Source: Archaeoglobus sp. JdFR-27
Lineage (GTDB): Archaea; Halobacteriota; Archaeoglobi; Archaeoglobales; Archaeoglobaceae
Length of the DNA stretch: 64,000 nt
Reading direction: 5' to 3'
Assembly: GCA_002011235.1 (NCBI GenBank)
Contig: MTMO01000012.1
Location: 1-64,000 of the forward strand
Below are positions 19,556 to 27,736 of the stretch, piece after piece (position 1 is the first letter of the stretch; the number at the start of each line of letters is the position of its first letter). The position numbers and the translations under genes are program-made. Below the pieces are notes generated by a model, which was not told where the DNA came from, ran no database searches, and was given only the letters and a program-made list of their open reading frames with translations.

Positions 19556-20407
19556 ATGGGCAAACGTTACTTTGAGCTTAGTGATCTTAAAACTGAAGCC
19601 CCAGACTTATTTGGAATTCCTACCGGTACAAAACTCGATTCTATGTTCTTTAAAATAGAAAAGGATTCAGATGGTAGATATGCTAAAAAACCTTTAGGTG
19701 GGATACCTCATCTCTCTGTTATGAATCTAACAGGCGTTCCAGACTCAGGAAAAAGTGTATTAGCTGAGCAGTTTGCCGTTCATCAGGCGGATAAAGGTTA
19801 TAAAGTGCTTTTCATCACGGTAGAAAGTCCAGCTTCCTTCCTTTATTCAGCCCTCAAACAGAAAAGCGAAGCTTTGAATGCGGATTTCAGCAAGGTTGAG
19901 AGGAATATCGTGGTTATCGATGCCTCACAGGATGAAGAACTTAGAGAGAACCCCAAAGCGCTAATGGACACGATGGCCTATGCGATAAAAGAGAGAAAAA
20001 CATCCATAACGATCATAGACAGCATCACAGGTCTTTATGAGCACAAAGAGGTAATGGCAAGGCAAATAGTTAGGCAGTTCTTCAACTTCCTTAAGAAGTT
20101 CAGGCAAACAGGTCTGTTCGTCTCCCAAAAAAGATCCACTCAGGCAAGTGAAAGTGCAGAAGCTGCTGGTGGACTGGCTGTCGCCCATATCGTTGATGGC
20201 ACAATCGTACTCGATAAAAAACTGATCGAGAGCAAATGGGATGTGAATTTGTATAATCTGCCGTTAGGTAGCGTTCTTAGAACAATAAGAATCGACGGCT
20301 GCAGGCTTACAGCCCATGACTCTGATACTTGGGTGTTTGAGATCACAGAGCTTGGAACGATCAAGATAATTTCTCCGCTAAAGGAATACATAGGTAAAGG
20401 GAGGTGA
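19556..20407 (+). CDS. KaiC/RadA-like RecA-superfamily ATPase
   Basis: 283-aa single RecA-type ATPase of the archaeal KaiC-domain group. A variant Walker A GVPDSGKS and Walker B TITIIDSI are visible. A preceding GIPTGTKLDSMFF segment matches the usual start of the domain. GTTATATATT lies about 45 bases before the ATG, so a short leader without SD is predicted. Four bases after its stop comes a gene for a regulator-like protein typically found beside such KaiC proteins. Substrate and process are unknown. Confidence 0.75.
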   Translation: MGKRYFELSDLKTEAPDLFGIPTGTKLDSMFFKIEKDSDGRYAKKPLGGIPHLSVMNLTGVPDSGKSVLAEQFAVHQADKGYKVLFITVESPASFLYSALKQKSEALNADFSKVERNIVVIDASQDEELRENPKALMDTMAYAIKERKTSITIIDSITGLYEHKEVMARQIVRQFFNFLKKFRQTGLFVSQKRSTQASESAEAAGGLAVAHIVDGTIVLDKKLIESKWDVNLYNLPLGSVLRTIRIDGCRLTAHDSDTWVFEITELGTIKIISPLKEYIGKGR

Positions 20408-20411
20408 TCGT

Positions 20412-21008
20412 ATGGAAGTTATAGCGAAGCCGAAGGGGGGAAACATCGATAAGATGGCAGAAAAGGTTTTCTTAAAAAGCATAGAGATGATCGGTGGATT
20501 GAGGAAGCTGGTTGAATTTCGAAATCTCACATGGCTTCCAAGTCTTGCTGAAGCAGCATATGTTCTCGTTTTGAGGAACGAGGCTTTTAAAACGTACAGA
20601 GAGATTGCAGAAGAGCTAGGCATTACCGAGCAAACGGCCAAAAACATCGCAAATGCGGATGAAGAAGAGGTCAAGAAATACCTCGAAGAGGGATTAGAAA
20701 GACCAAGGGAGCATATTGCCGGTGGGTTGGCTAAGCTGGCTTACAGGGAGCTTAAGGAGAGCGGATCTCTGGATGAGGAAGAGATCGTCATGAAGAACCA
20801 GGAAATCGAAGCCTTGGACATAGACTGGGCGGTTCATGTTCTTGCAAGGATAAAAGGCTTGGATTTTCCGGTGGAGCTGGAAGATCTTGAAAAGAGGCTC
20901 GAAGGGTTAGTTATCAAGGGAAGAAGGATCGATGAGATAATCAGAAATCTCAAATATCCCATTAAAACCCCTGCAGAGCTCCTTCACCAGATTAAGTTGA
21001 ACCTGTAA
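20412..21008 (+). CDS. KaiC-neighbour putative regulator with helix-turn-helix
   Basis: 198-aa protein. Residues 40-100 hold a HTH-like segment (YREIAEELGITEQTAKNIANA) typical of sigma-region-4/transposase-like HTH folds. The C-terminal half is helical and charged. Its pairing with the upstream KaiC-like ATPase (four-base gap, GGAGGTGATCGT ribosome site) matches a known archaeal two-gene arrangement in which this domain is described as a probable regulator. The role is unproven; it may sense the state of the ATPase. The spacer 21009-21200 is T-rich with no gene seen. Confidence 0.65.
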   Translation: MEVIAKPKGGNIDKMAEKVFLKSIEMIGGLRKLVEFRNLTWLPSLAEAAYVLVLRNEAFKTYREIAEELGITEQTAKNIANADEEEVKKYLEEGLERPREHIAGGLAKLAYRELKESGSLDEEEIVMKNQEIEALDIDWAVHVLARIKGLDFPVELEDLEKRLEGLVIKGRRIDEIIRNLKYPIKTPAELLHQIKLNL

Positions 21009-21233
21009 CATGTAGTCTTCTATTTCTATCCCTTTTTCCTTTTATCCTTTTATTCTTTTATTCTTTTTTATTGCTAGTTAAAATTTGAGGTTTATAATTT
21101 GACTTTGATTTGAAAAGAAAACAAAAGACACAGGGGGATTAAAAAATCAGTATTCAGTAAATTATTTTAGGCCGTTTCAGCTACCTCGCCCAAAGAAGAT
21201 TTGCCTCATTGGAGAATGCAAACAGGTGAGATC

Positions 21234-22505
21234 GTGGAAGATGGTAAAGATGGCAAAACCATAACCGAACAGATCTTCTCCTCAAAAAGCGGGAAGGATG
21301 CCTGGGCTGGAGATTTGGTTATAGCTAAAATAGACCAGATCGCCTTGCAAGATGGAACTGCCCCCTTAGCCATCAGGCAGATAAATGAGATGCTGAATAG
21401 TATCAAAAAGATACAGGCAACTGATAGAACTCATTTTTTTGTAGATCATGCAGCTCCATCTCCAAGAAAAGAGTTGAGCAACGACCAGAAATTTATAAAG
21501 GAGTTTGCTGAAGAGATTAAAGCTGATTTTAATCCACCAGGGGAGGGGATAATCCACCAGATTATGGTCGAGAGGTTTGTAAAGCCAGGAGACTTAGCTG
21601 TTGGAGCTGACAGCCATACATGCACCTATGGCGGCATAGGAGCTTTTTCAACAGGAATGGGATCTACAGATGTGGCTGTTGCTGTATTGCTCGGCAAAAA
21701 CTGGTTCAGAGTTCCAGAGAGTTTCAGATTCAATGTCAGCGGAGAATTTAGTAAGGGGGTTTTTCCAAAGGATCTTATTTTAAAGATTATTGGTGATCTC
21801 GGTGTTGATGGAGCTACGTATAAAGCTCTGGAGTTTAATGGAGATCTCGAGAAAATAGATGTGGAGGGAAGATTGACAATCGCAAATATGGCGGTCGAAT
21901 GTGGAGCTAAAGCAGGAATATTTCCCTCTGACAGGCTCACAATTGAATTTCTTGCTGAACTCGGAAGGAGAGATGATTTTACAGAAATAAAGGCTGATGA
22001 AAATGCAGAATACGAGAAGGAGTTTTACTATGAACTCGACGATATTGAGCCGATGGTCGCTAAGCCACATAACGTCGACAACGTTTCTGCAGTCTCTGAG
22101 GGAGAGGGAGTTACAATCGATCAGGTTTTCATTGGAACCTGCACGAATGGGAGGCTTTCCGATTTGAGGATTGCAGCAAAGATTTTGAAAGGAGAAAAAG
22201 TGAAAAAAGGTGTGAGGCTTATCGTTGGGCCTGCAAGCAGAAGGATTTATATGAAGGCGATGGAAGAGGGTTTGCTTTCGGTGTTCGTGGAGGCCGGTGG
22301 GCTAGTGCTATCTCCCGGCTGCGGACCATGCGTCGGAATCCATCAGGGTGTGCTTGCCGATGGAGAAGTATGTCTATCAACCCAGAACAGGAACTTCAAA
22401 GGAAGGATGGGGAATCCTGAGGCTTTCATTTACCTTAGCTCTCCGGCAACAGCAGCAGCCTCAGCGATAAAGGGAGAGATAACAGATCCGAGAGAATTTC
22501 TCTAG
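21234..22505 (+). CDS. leuC: Aconitase-family dehydratase large subunit, 3-isopropylmalate/homoaconitate type
   Basis: Large subunit (about 424 aa) of a [4Fe-4S] hydro-lyase isomerising 2-isopropylmalate or a homologous hydroxy-acid. ADSHTCTYG, GTCTNGR and SPGCGPCVG supply the three cluster cysteines, with DHAAPSPR near the N-terminus. I chose GTG at 21234 because AGGTGAG lies just upstream and homologues begin near DGKTITEQIF; ATG 21216 and TTG 21201 are alternatives. No small subunit (leuD) follows. LeuC and homoaconitase paralogues cannot be separated by eye, so substrate is open. Confidence 0.85.
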   Translation: MEDGKDGKTITEQIFSSKSGKDAWAGDLVIAKIDQIALQDGTAPLAIRQINEMLNSIKKIQATDRTHFFVDHAAPSPRKELSNDQKFIKEFAEEIKADFNPPGEGIIHQIMVERFVKPGDLAVGADSHTCTYGGIGAFSTGMGSTDVAVAVLLGKNWFRVPESFRFNVSGEFSKGVFPKDLILKIIGDLGVDGATYKALEFNGDLEKIDVEGRLTIANMAVECGAKAGIFPSDRLTIEFLAELGRRDDFTEIKADENAEYEKEFYYELDDIEPMVAKPHNVDNVSAVSEGEGVTIDQVFIGTCTNGRLSDLRIAAKILKGEKVKKGVRLIVGPASRRIYMKAMEEGLLSVFVEAGGLVLSPGCGPCVGIHQGVLADGEVCLSTQNRNFKGRMGNPEAFIYLSSPATAAASAIKGEITDPREFL

Positions 22506-22532
22506 AGTATCTGATGGACATCCATCCTTCGG

Positions 22533-22568
22533 CTACCTGATATACTACCCGATGTACTACCCGATACA
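22533..22568. repeat. 12-bp tandem repeat after leuC
   Basis: Three near-identical 12-mers (CTACCTGATATA, CTACCCGATGTA, CTACCCGATACA) follow the leuC stop by about 30 bases. No coding potential. Same style as the arrays at 1343 and 53501. Confidence 0.75.
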
Positions 22569-22631
22569 TTTGATGTTCGAACAAAAAAGTAAAAAGAGGG
22601 TTAATGGAGATAAATGAACAAGTAGATAAAG

Positions 22632-23120
22632 TTAATCGAGTTTGTAGCCCAGTTTTTGATAGAGGTTCCTTCTCTCTTTCTTTTCTTCCTCAGTCTCAAT
22701 TCTGTTAACCGCTGTGCCATCTACCACCCCAAGTACCGCCCTTCCAAGCTCCGTTTCAGCCACTATAACCTCAATTGGATTTGCAGAACCAACAAATACA
22801 TTGCATACCGCTGGATGCAATTTGATTGTGTTCAAAACGTTTATAGGAAATGCGTTTGATGATACCACAACGAAAACATGGCTTGCTCCGATTTTTAACG
22901 CATTCCTTGCTGCGATTTCTTTCAGTTCTTCATCATTTCCCGTAACTCTCGTAAGCTTTGGGGCTGCTTCATTCATTGCAACAGCACATTTTATTCCGGG
23001 TACAGCCTTTATCAGAGCTGAAAAAAGATCATCTGTTGTGAAAATGGCAAAATTCCCCTGTCCAATGATTATCTGGTACTTCAGCTCTGGATTCTCGATT
23101 TCAACAACTTTGAGTTCCAT
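22632..23120 (-). CDS. Adenosine-specific kinase family protein
   Basis: 162-aa member of the adenosine-specific kinase family (structurally studied from Pyrobaculum). The conserved core VVVSSNAFPINVLNTIK, then VGSANPIEVIVAETELGRAVLGVVDG, is clear. The family name comes from ligand binding in crystals; physiological activity is not well established. Single gene, convergent with leuC. Full length. Confidence 0.85.
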   Translation of the reverse strand: MELKVVEIENPELKYQIIIGQGNFAIFTTDDLFSALIKAVPGIKCAVAMNEAAPKLTRVTGNDEELKEIAARNALKIGASHVFVVVSSNAFPINVLNTIKLHPAVCNVFVGSANPIEVIVAETELGRAVLGVVDGTAVNRIETEEEKKERRNLYQKLGYKLD

Positions 23121-23176
23121 AGGAATTAGACTGTAAGTTTAATTAAAAATATTTTATGATTCACTGATTTCGCATC

Positions 23177-23374
23177 TTAGGACTGGCAGTGAAAAGATAC
23201 CTTACTTACTCCTTTTACATCTCCAATCCGCTTAACACTTCTTCTCAATTCAAGAATGTCCACTGCATGACCATGAACGTTCTTAGCCAGGAAATAAACT
23301 ATGGCAGTTACAAAAACAAGTGAGAACGGTGACACTGGAGCTAGATCGCCCAGCAAATACTCTGTGAGGAACAT
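23177..23374 (-). CDS. Small one-helix membrane protein, unknown
   Basis: 65 aa with one hydrophobic helix (residues 15-31) and a basic C-terminal tail with HGHAVDILELRRSVKRIG, then GVSKVSFHC. The tail faintly recalls the cytoplasmic domain of cation-diffusion facilitators, but too little is present to say so. A TTTTTTAAA TATA-like box lies about 22 bases before the ATG on the minus strand, as expected for a leaderless gene. It could also be a decayed fragment. Confidence 0.4.
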   Translation of the reverse strand: MFLTEYLLGDLAPVSPFSLVFVTAIVYFLAKNVHGHAVDILELRRSVKRIGDVKGVSKVSFHCQS

Positions 23375-23518
23375 ATGTAGAAATAGGGTTTAAAAAAGGC
23401 GGTCGTAGCTATGATAAGGTGTCTGAAGAACAGTTCCAGCATATCTCATTCGTCATCTCTTTGGGGCTTTCGTAAGCATACCTTGTTTTGTTTTCAAAAT
23501 ATTTAAATTTTTAATTAT

Positions 23519-23941
23519 TCATAATTTTTTACCAATAATTTGTAATATCACTTTCCTTTTCCTCCTCTTATTATCAAAATCCAACACAACTACTTGCTGC
23601 CAAGTCCCCAGGTAATCCCTACCGTCTTTGAATGGAATCGTCAGAGAAGGTTTTAGTAAAGAAGCCCTAAGATGGGAGTGGCCATTGGCGTCTCCCCAAG
23701 TAAGATTGTGAGCATAATCCCCCTCCCTAGGAATTAGCTCTTTGAATATGTTTTTTATGTCCTTTATAAGACCGCTCTCATATTCCATTACGGTAACTCC
23801 GCCCGTAGACCCCTGAACAAAAACGTTAACGAACCCATCTTTCCACCCTCTTATCACCTCTCTTATCCTAGGGGTGATGTCAAAAATGTCGATCTCCTCC
23901 ATTCCAGCATCAAAAACCAGTTCGATCGTTTCGATCTCCAT
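23519..23941 (-). CDS. YjbQ family protein (UPF0047)
   Basis: 140-aa YjbQ-family protein with the signature segments GSTGGVTVMEYE, NGHSHLRASLLKPS and LGTWQQVVVLDFDN. Family members form trimers with a conserved His/metal site, and some show weak thiamine-phosphate synthase activity when overproduced; the true role is unsettled. Single gene, divergent from the winged-helix gene at 24027. The 23375-23518 spacer contains no convincing feature. Confidence 0.88.
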   Translation of the reverse strand: MEIETIELVFDAGMEEIDIFDITPRIREVIRGWKDGFVNVFVQGSTGGVTVMEYESGLIKDIKNIFKELIPREGDYAHNLTWGDANGHSHLRASLLKPSLTIPFKDGRDYLGTWQQVVVLDFDNKRRKRKVILQIIGKKL

Positions 23942-24026
23942 GGAAGAAAACTACCTTTTTCTAAATTAAACGATTTCTGAATTTGCCAAATAAGGGCAAA
24001 AAATTTAGGGGAAAGGTAAAAAGGAC

Positions 24027-24326
24027 TTGGAATGTCGCTTGAAAATTATGGGAATTGAGAAATGGGTAAATGCCAAAACACTTGGAGAAAGTGAAGAATA
24101 CCATAAAAGGTACAATTACGCTATAACAAATTCCATCCGGAGGAAGATTCTCAGACTCATCGATGATGGGAGAACCGAGAAGGAAATACTGTCAGAACTT
24201 GGATTGAGAGAGAATCAGCTTCAGTATCACCTCAAAATACTCGAATGGGGTTTTTGTATTGAACAAAGAGGAGATAAATGGGTCATAACGAAAGAAGGCA
24301 AGATTATAGACAAGATAAAAGGATAA
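24027..24326 (+). CDS. Winged-helix DNA-binding protein
   Basis: Up to 99 aa. The core NSIRRKILRLIDDGRTEKEI then LSELGLRENQLQYHLKILEW is an ArsR-like winged helix, with a wing ending in DKWVITKEGKII. Start is uncertain: TTG at 24027 is shown; ATG at 24048 is the main alternative and neither has a strong SD. No effector domain is present. It is divergent from yjbQ and convergent with cbiX. Target unknown. Confidence 0.7.
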   Translation: MECRLKIMGIEKWVNAKTLGESEEYHKRYNYAITNSIRRKILRLIDDGRTEKEILSELGLRENQLQYHLKILEWGFCIEQRGDKWVITKEGKIIDKIKG

Positions 24327-24406
24327 AATTATCAATTAAGGTTAACAATCTTCCAAGGTTAAGAATCTTCCCAATCCGTTCTTATTTTATCCTTTATTTT
24401 ATCTTA

Positions 24407-24760
24407 CTACCTTACAAGATGAAAAATCTTGTTAATTATCGCAAAAGTTACGAAAACGTCATTTCCGACGGCATCGCAAATCACTATCTTTTTCCGCTTT
24501 GAAGTCTCAGCCGTTTCTATAAGCTCAGGAATGTTTTCAGACACATGATAGCCTGGAGATATGAACAAAGGAACGATGAAAATAGTCTCACTTTTCATAG
24601 AATCAATGACCTCGGCAAGGGTTGGACTTCCCACTTCAACAAAGGCGATTTCAACTTCCTCAAAAACTCCGAGCTTTTCAATTCTTTTTTTATGTAGTGT
24701 AAGCACATTTTTGAAGTCCGAAGACTTGCTTCCGTGACCAGCGATTACCAATCCCTTCAC
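24407..24760 (-). CDS. cbiX: Short sirohydrochlorin cobaltochelatase
   Basis: 117-aa single-domain CbiX(S), inserting Co2+ (or another metal) into sirohydrochlorin, the branch to cobalamin; related short chelatases also act in siroheme or F430 routes. Metal-binding histidines are in GHGSKS and SPGYHVSENIPE. The short form is the archaeal homodimeric type. The corrinoid protein CdhD/E and the siroheme reductase in this window both need products of this branch point. Confidence 0.85.
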   Translation of the reverse strand: MKGLVIAGHGSKSSDFKNVLTLHKKRIEKLGVFEEVEIAFVEVGSPTLAEVIDSMKSETIFIVPLFISPGYHVSENIPELIETAETSKRKKIVICDAVGNDVFVTFAIINKIFHLVR

Positions 24761-24859
24761 GAGACATGGTACAGCTGAGAGTATTTAATACTTTCAAAAG
24801 TGAGTTTCTATTGAGCTTAAGGGTTGTGGTTAGGGGGTGTTGCCAAATGGTTGGTAATT

Positions 24860-25377
24860 TTTCCAAATCTTATAGCTTGTCTTGAATCGGTAAGAGGTTC
24901 TTATGTGCGAATTTCAGAAGGACTTCGCTAACACGTGTTCGTCAAGTTCCATTTCTGCCCGTTCTGAGGTCCAAAAATTCCATTCGTCTCTCCACATAAT
25001 GTAGTGGGCGTTGGGAAAAGCTGGTTGCCCTCGGCGTCTGTGTCCCCGCCGATATGATCTGGATGTCCATGTGTAAGGATAACTGTATCAATGTCTCCAG
25101 GTGCAATCCCTTCAGCCTGCATGTTCTGAAGGAGTCTTCCTGTATTTGGACCTAAAGCATCCGCACCCGTATCCACAAGCACCCGATGCTCACCCGTATT
25201 GACCGCCAAACAAATATACAGATTTATCCACTCGACCCACTGTTCTGGCTGTAAATTGTGTCCTCGAAGCACCTGATCAAGACGTTCTTTTGATGCGTTG
25301 GCGAAAAGAAAGGTAGCAGGGGGTGGAAAAGTAGGTGGTGAGTATGCGTGTGCCGTCGCTGACGGCAATGCATTCAA
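24860..25377 (-). pseudogene. Broken metallo-beta-lactamase fold hydrolase, bacterial-like
   Basis: The first part (25377 to about 24980) reads as an MBL domain with LVDTGA, the THGHPDHIGG zinc motif and a Pro/Ala-rich N-terminus. The frame then slips. Downstream in another frame is DEWNFWTSERAEMELDEHVL, and in a third KFAHKNLLPIQDKL, which are the expected next blocks of the family, before a stop. The C-terminal half with the remaining metal ligands is missing. Base and codon use (GC-rich, CCC/GCC codons) differ from neighbours, suggesting transfer and decay. Confidence 0.75.
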
Positions 25378-25504
25378 AATTACCTATATCTTAAAGGAAA
25401 AATCTTTCATTATCCATAACACATAATTGTCTTCCTTTCTTCCCCCCATCTACCATATTCTCTTTTTCTATCAGTCTATCAGTATCTACGAAATTGCTTA
25501 TTTT

Positions 25505-25550
25505 CACTTAAAAGCTTTTCTAAAGATCTTTTGCACAGTTCTTGTAGTCA
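25505..25550 (-). pseudogene. Tyrosine recombinase fragment (second copy)
   Basis: The minus strand encodes DMTTRTVQKIFRKAFK before a stop. It nearly repeats TTRTVQKIFEYV of the larger integrase relic at 27170-27665, with about 22 of 26 bases identical around AAAGATCTT. Only this short conserved piece is recognisable; the rest of 25378-25626 has no gene. It lies on the other side of the glycoside hydrolase gene from the larger relic. Confidence 0.5.
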
Positions 25551-25626
25551 TATCTTAATTTTCCTGTATATCGCACTCATTTCTCCTTCGTACAAAGTTA
25601 GATCTGACCACAATTCAATAGTTCTA

Positions 25627-27114
25627 TCACTTCTCCTCCACAAAAACTGGGATATTCCCTATTTCAAATTCGAGTTGGGATGGATAGCTTTCCAAGACAT
25701 TAGCCTTTATTTCTCTAAAGGCGGTGTCATAATCTGTTACATCCTTTCCTGTCTTGTATTTTGGCACAGCTTCCACGATTTTGACATTTTTTGTATCTCT
25801 ATCTAAAGTTATCCTTACCTTTCTTGTTCCTTGGTTATCATTCCAGACAACCCAGACGGATTTCCCAGTATCCTTTTTTACAAACTTGTAGATGTAGATG
25901 CCATCTTTTTCTTGAATGATCTGGATATTATCCCAATCAGAACCCTCTAAAACCTCAACCATCTTTTTATAAGTATAGTAGGACAATTTGGGAGCTAATC
26001 GGAAAGTAAGCAATCCTGAATACTTAGCAACTGTTCCTTCAGGAACATTCGGGCTCATGTCGGTTAAGGTTAACCAGACGATTTTCTTTACACCATTAGC
26101 TATATGAAAAACATAATGTTTGATGATCCACGCTGCCTGTTTTTCCTCAGTTTCACCAAGCTTACCGTTTATACCGCTCTCAGTAATCCAGATAGGTTTG
26201 CTCCCTATAAGTTGTTTGAATTTCAGCAGATTGTCTCTTAAAACAAAAGTATCATAGCTTTGGGGATAGACATGGTATGAAAAAATATCATAATAGCTTT
26301 CAACACCTAACTCATTTAACCTCTGCAGGTAATTAATCGAGGTGTTACCAATGCCCTGTCCTATGCCCACAAGATTAATTATCACTTTCGCTTCTTTATC
26401 CGCCTTCTTTACCGCCTGATAAGTTAGTTTCAAGACTTCGAAGTATTCATCTGGGCTAGAGAAATTTGCATTGCCGCGAGAAGCTCTTACCTTGTTATGC
26501 AAATCAGGTTCATTTTCCAACTGCCAGTATTTAATCGGATATTTTAATCCGGGCATGTCGTCTTTACCGTCGCCATCATATCTCTCTACCAACTGTTCTA
26601 TGTATGAAAAATACGCCTCCTTACTCTCAGGAATATAAGTTTCGGCAGTTAACCATTCGGTATCCGTGGGTAAGGGACTTATAGCAGCTATCAGTGAGAT
26701 GTTGTTTTCCTGAGCAAGTTTAACGAGGGCATCTTGCTTGGTGAAATCCAAATTTCTGCCATCGTGATCAGGGTCAACACCGCTCCAACCAAAGGTGCCA
26801 AAGATATTAGGATGGAGCCTCGCCCACTTTATTCCAAGTTCCTTGAAGTAGGGAATTTTTTGAGATTCTATTTCCCTCGTCATTTGTTCGGCAGTAGTTA
26901 TTCCAACCACTTTTGCCACCTTAGAAGGGATGCCGAAATCATTAGTGGCAAAGGGAGAATTTTGATTTGTCATTAAAACTGGGTAGCCAGCTTTGGCGCG
27001 TTCTTCAAAAGTGTTTGTTTCTTGAACTAGCCTTTCTGGTTTTAAAAGAAAATACCCGCCAATGCCCAAGATAAGGATTACAACCACAATAATTAGTTTA
27101 TTCATGGTTTTCAT
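25627..27114 (-). CDS. Membrane-anchored (beta/alpha)8 glycoside hydrolase
   Basis: 495 aa. Residues 5-24 form an uncleaved signal anchor, then an extracellular clan-A-type TIM barrel. The likely acid/base is the Glu in YWQLENEPD and the nucleophile the Glu in PIWITESGING. A C-terminal beta domain (about 395-495) follows. It looks most like GH39/GH5-type proteins; substrate is unknown. The Lys-rich anchor followed by a polar linker is bacterial in style, and the gene lies between recombinase fragments, so acquisition from bacteria is inferred. No SD is obvious. Confidence 0.7.
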   Translation of the reverse strand: MKTMNKLIIVVVILILGIGGYFLLKPERLVQETNTFEERAKAGYPVLMTNQNSPFATNDFGIPSKVAKVVGITTAEQMTREIESQKIPYFKELGIKWARLHPNIFGTFGWSGVDPDHDGRNLDFTKQDALVKLAQENNISLIAAISPLPTDTEWLTAETYIPESKEAYFSYIEQLVERYDGDGKDDMPGLKYPIKYWQLENEPDLHNKVRASRGNANFSSPDEYFEVLKLTYQAVKKADKEAKVIINLVGIGQGIGNTSINYLQRLNELGVESYYDIFSYHVYPQSYDTFVLRDNLLKFKQLIGSKPIWITESGINGKLGETEEKQAAWIIKHYVFHIANGVKKIVWLTLTDMSPNVPEGTVAKYSGLLTFRLAPKLSYYTYKKMVEVLEGSDWDNIQIIQEKDGIYIYKFVKKDTGKSVWVVWNDNQGTRKVRITLDRDTKNVKIVEAVPKYKTGKDVTDYDTAFREIKANVLESYPSQLEFEIGNIPVFVEEK

Positions 27115-27169
27115 ATTCTCTGTTAGTATGATCTCTATTGTATATACTCTTCTTTTAACAGGATGTACG

Positions 27170-27665
27170 ACTTACTAATTTTTCTTACTGCTTCCCATCA
27201 AATCCAACATGCTTCTTATCTTTCTTAAATTTTTAACTGCAACAGGAGTATAGATCTCACCGTTTTTGAGCCTTTATTTCCCTAAACTCTAATGTATCAC
27301 AAATCGACTCCGCTTTTAAGTAAATGAGTTGCAAAGCTTGCCTTAAGGAGTGAAAAGTAAATCTTTCTTTATTCCAGCTTTTATACATACTCAAAGATCT
27401 TCTGCACAGTTCTCGTTGTTAATGTCTGTTCCTCTTCTGCCCCGAACAACCGTTTCTCTAACCTATAATTCTCCATGCATTTCTTCAGCGTATTCAGTAC
27501 AATCTCGAAAAGTATTGTAGCGATCCTTTTCGCCCTTTCCACCTCTTATTCTTATCAAGTTCTTATCAGGTTCTCTATCAGGTTTCTTTCTGTTATCAAG
27601 TATCAATTATTCTCAACTCTAAGCTCTACACTCTCGTAAATCCCAGCCAGTAGTTTCGAGAAAAT
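27170..27665 (-). pseudogene. Decayed XerC/D-like tyrosine recombinase
   Basis: Blocks of a catalytic domain appear in order on the minus strand, in different frames. They are a YWLGFTRV-stop-SLEL segment (the ATGLRVSEL region), IRGGKGEKDRY, TILFEIVLNTLKKC with RLEKRLFG, TTRTVQKIFEY, FTFHSLR with SFATHLLKSGVDL (His-x-x-Arg box) and a C-terminal IYTPVAVKNLRKIRSMLDLM. At least three frameshifts and several stops are needed. The catalytic Tyr is probably that of IYTPV. It occupies most of the 615-base gap before the next gene and marks an old integration event. Confidence 0.75.
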
Positions 27666-27723
27666 CCAAAGTTAATTACCTATTCTCATTTTTTAGACGA
27701 AAATTATTAATACTGATTGCCGA

Positions 27724-27736
27724 TTAACGGTGTTAA
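27724..27736. promoter_or_regulatory. TTAACGGTGTTAA palindrome over the start of the sulfur-carrier operon
   Basis: Perfect TTAAC-N3-GTTAA dyad whose last base is the first base of the ATG at 27736. An AT-rich TATA-like stretch (ATTATTAATAC) lies about 22-30 bases earlier, so the palindrome covers the predicted initiation site of a leaderless mRNA, the expected place for a repressor. Near-identical sites occur at 36390, 43731 and 44621. Confidence 0.65.

Noticed and set aside
23400-23480. C/D-box small RNA signals between 23375 and 23518
   Set aside because: ATGATAA and CTGA motifs are only a few bases apart and no second C'/D' pair or guide spacing fits.
27264-27290. Resemblance of AGCCTTTATTTC.CTAAA to the end of the glycoside hydrolase gene (about 25701)
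   Set aside because: Only about 18 bases, and in the recombinase relic the order of neighbouring pieces does not fit a duplication; probably chance.
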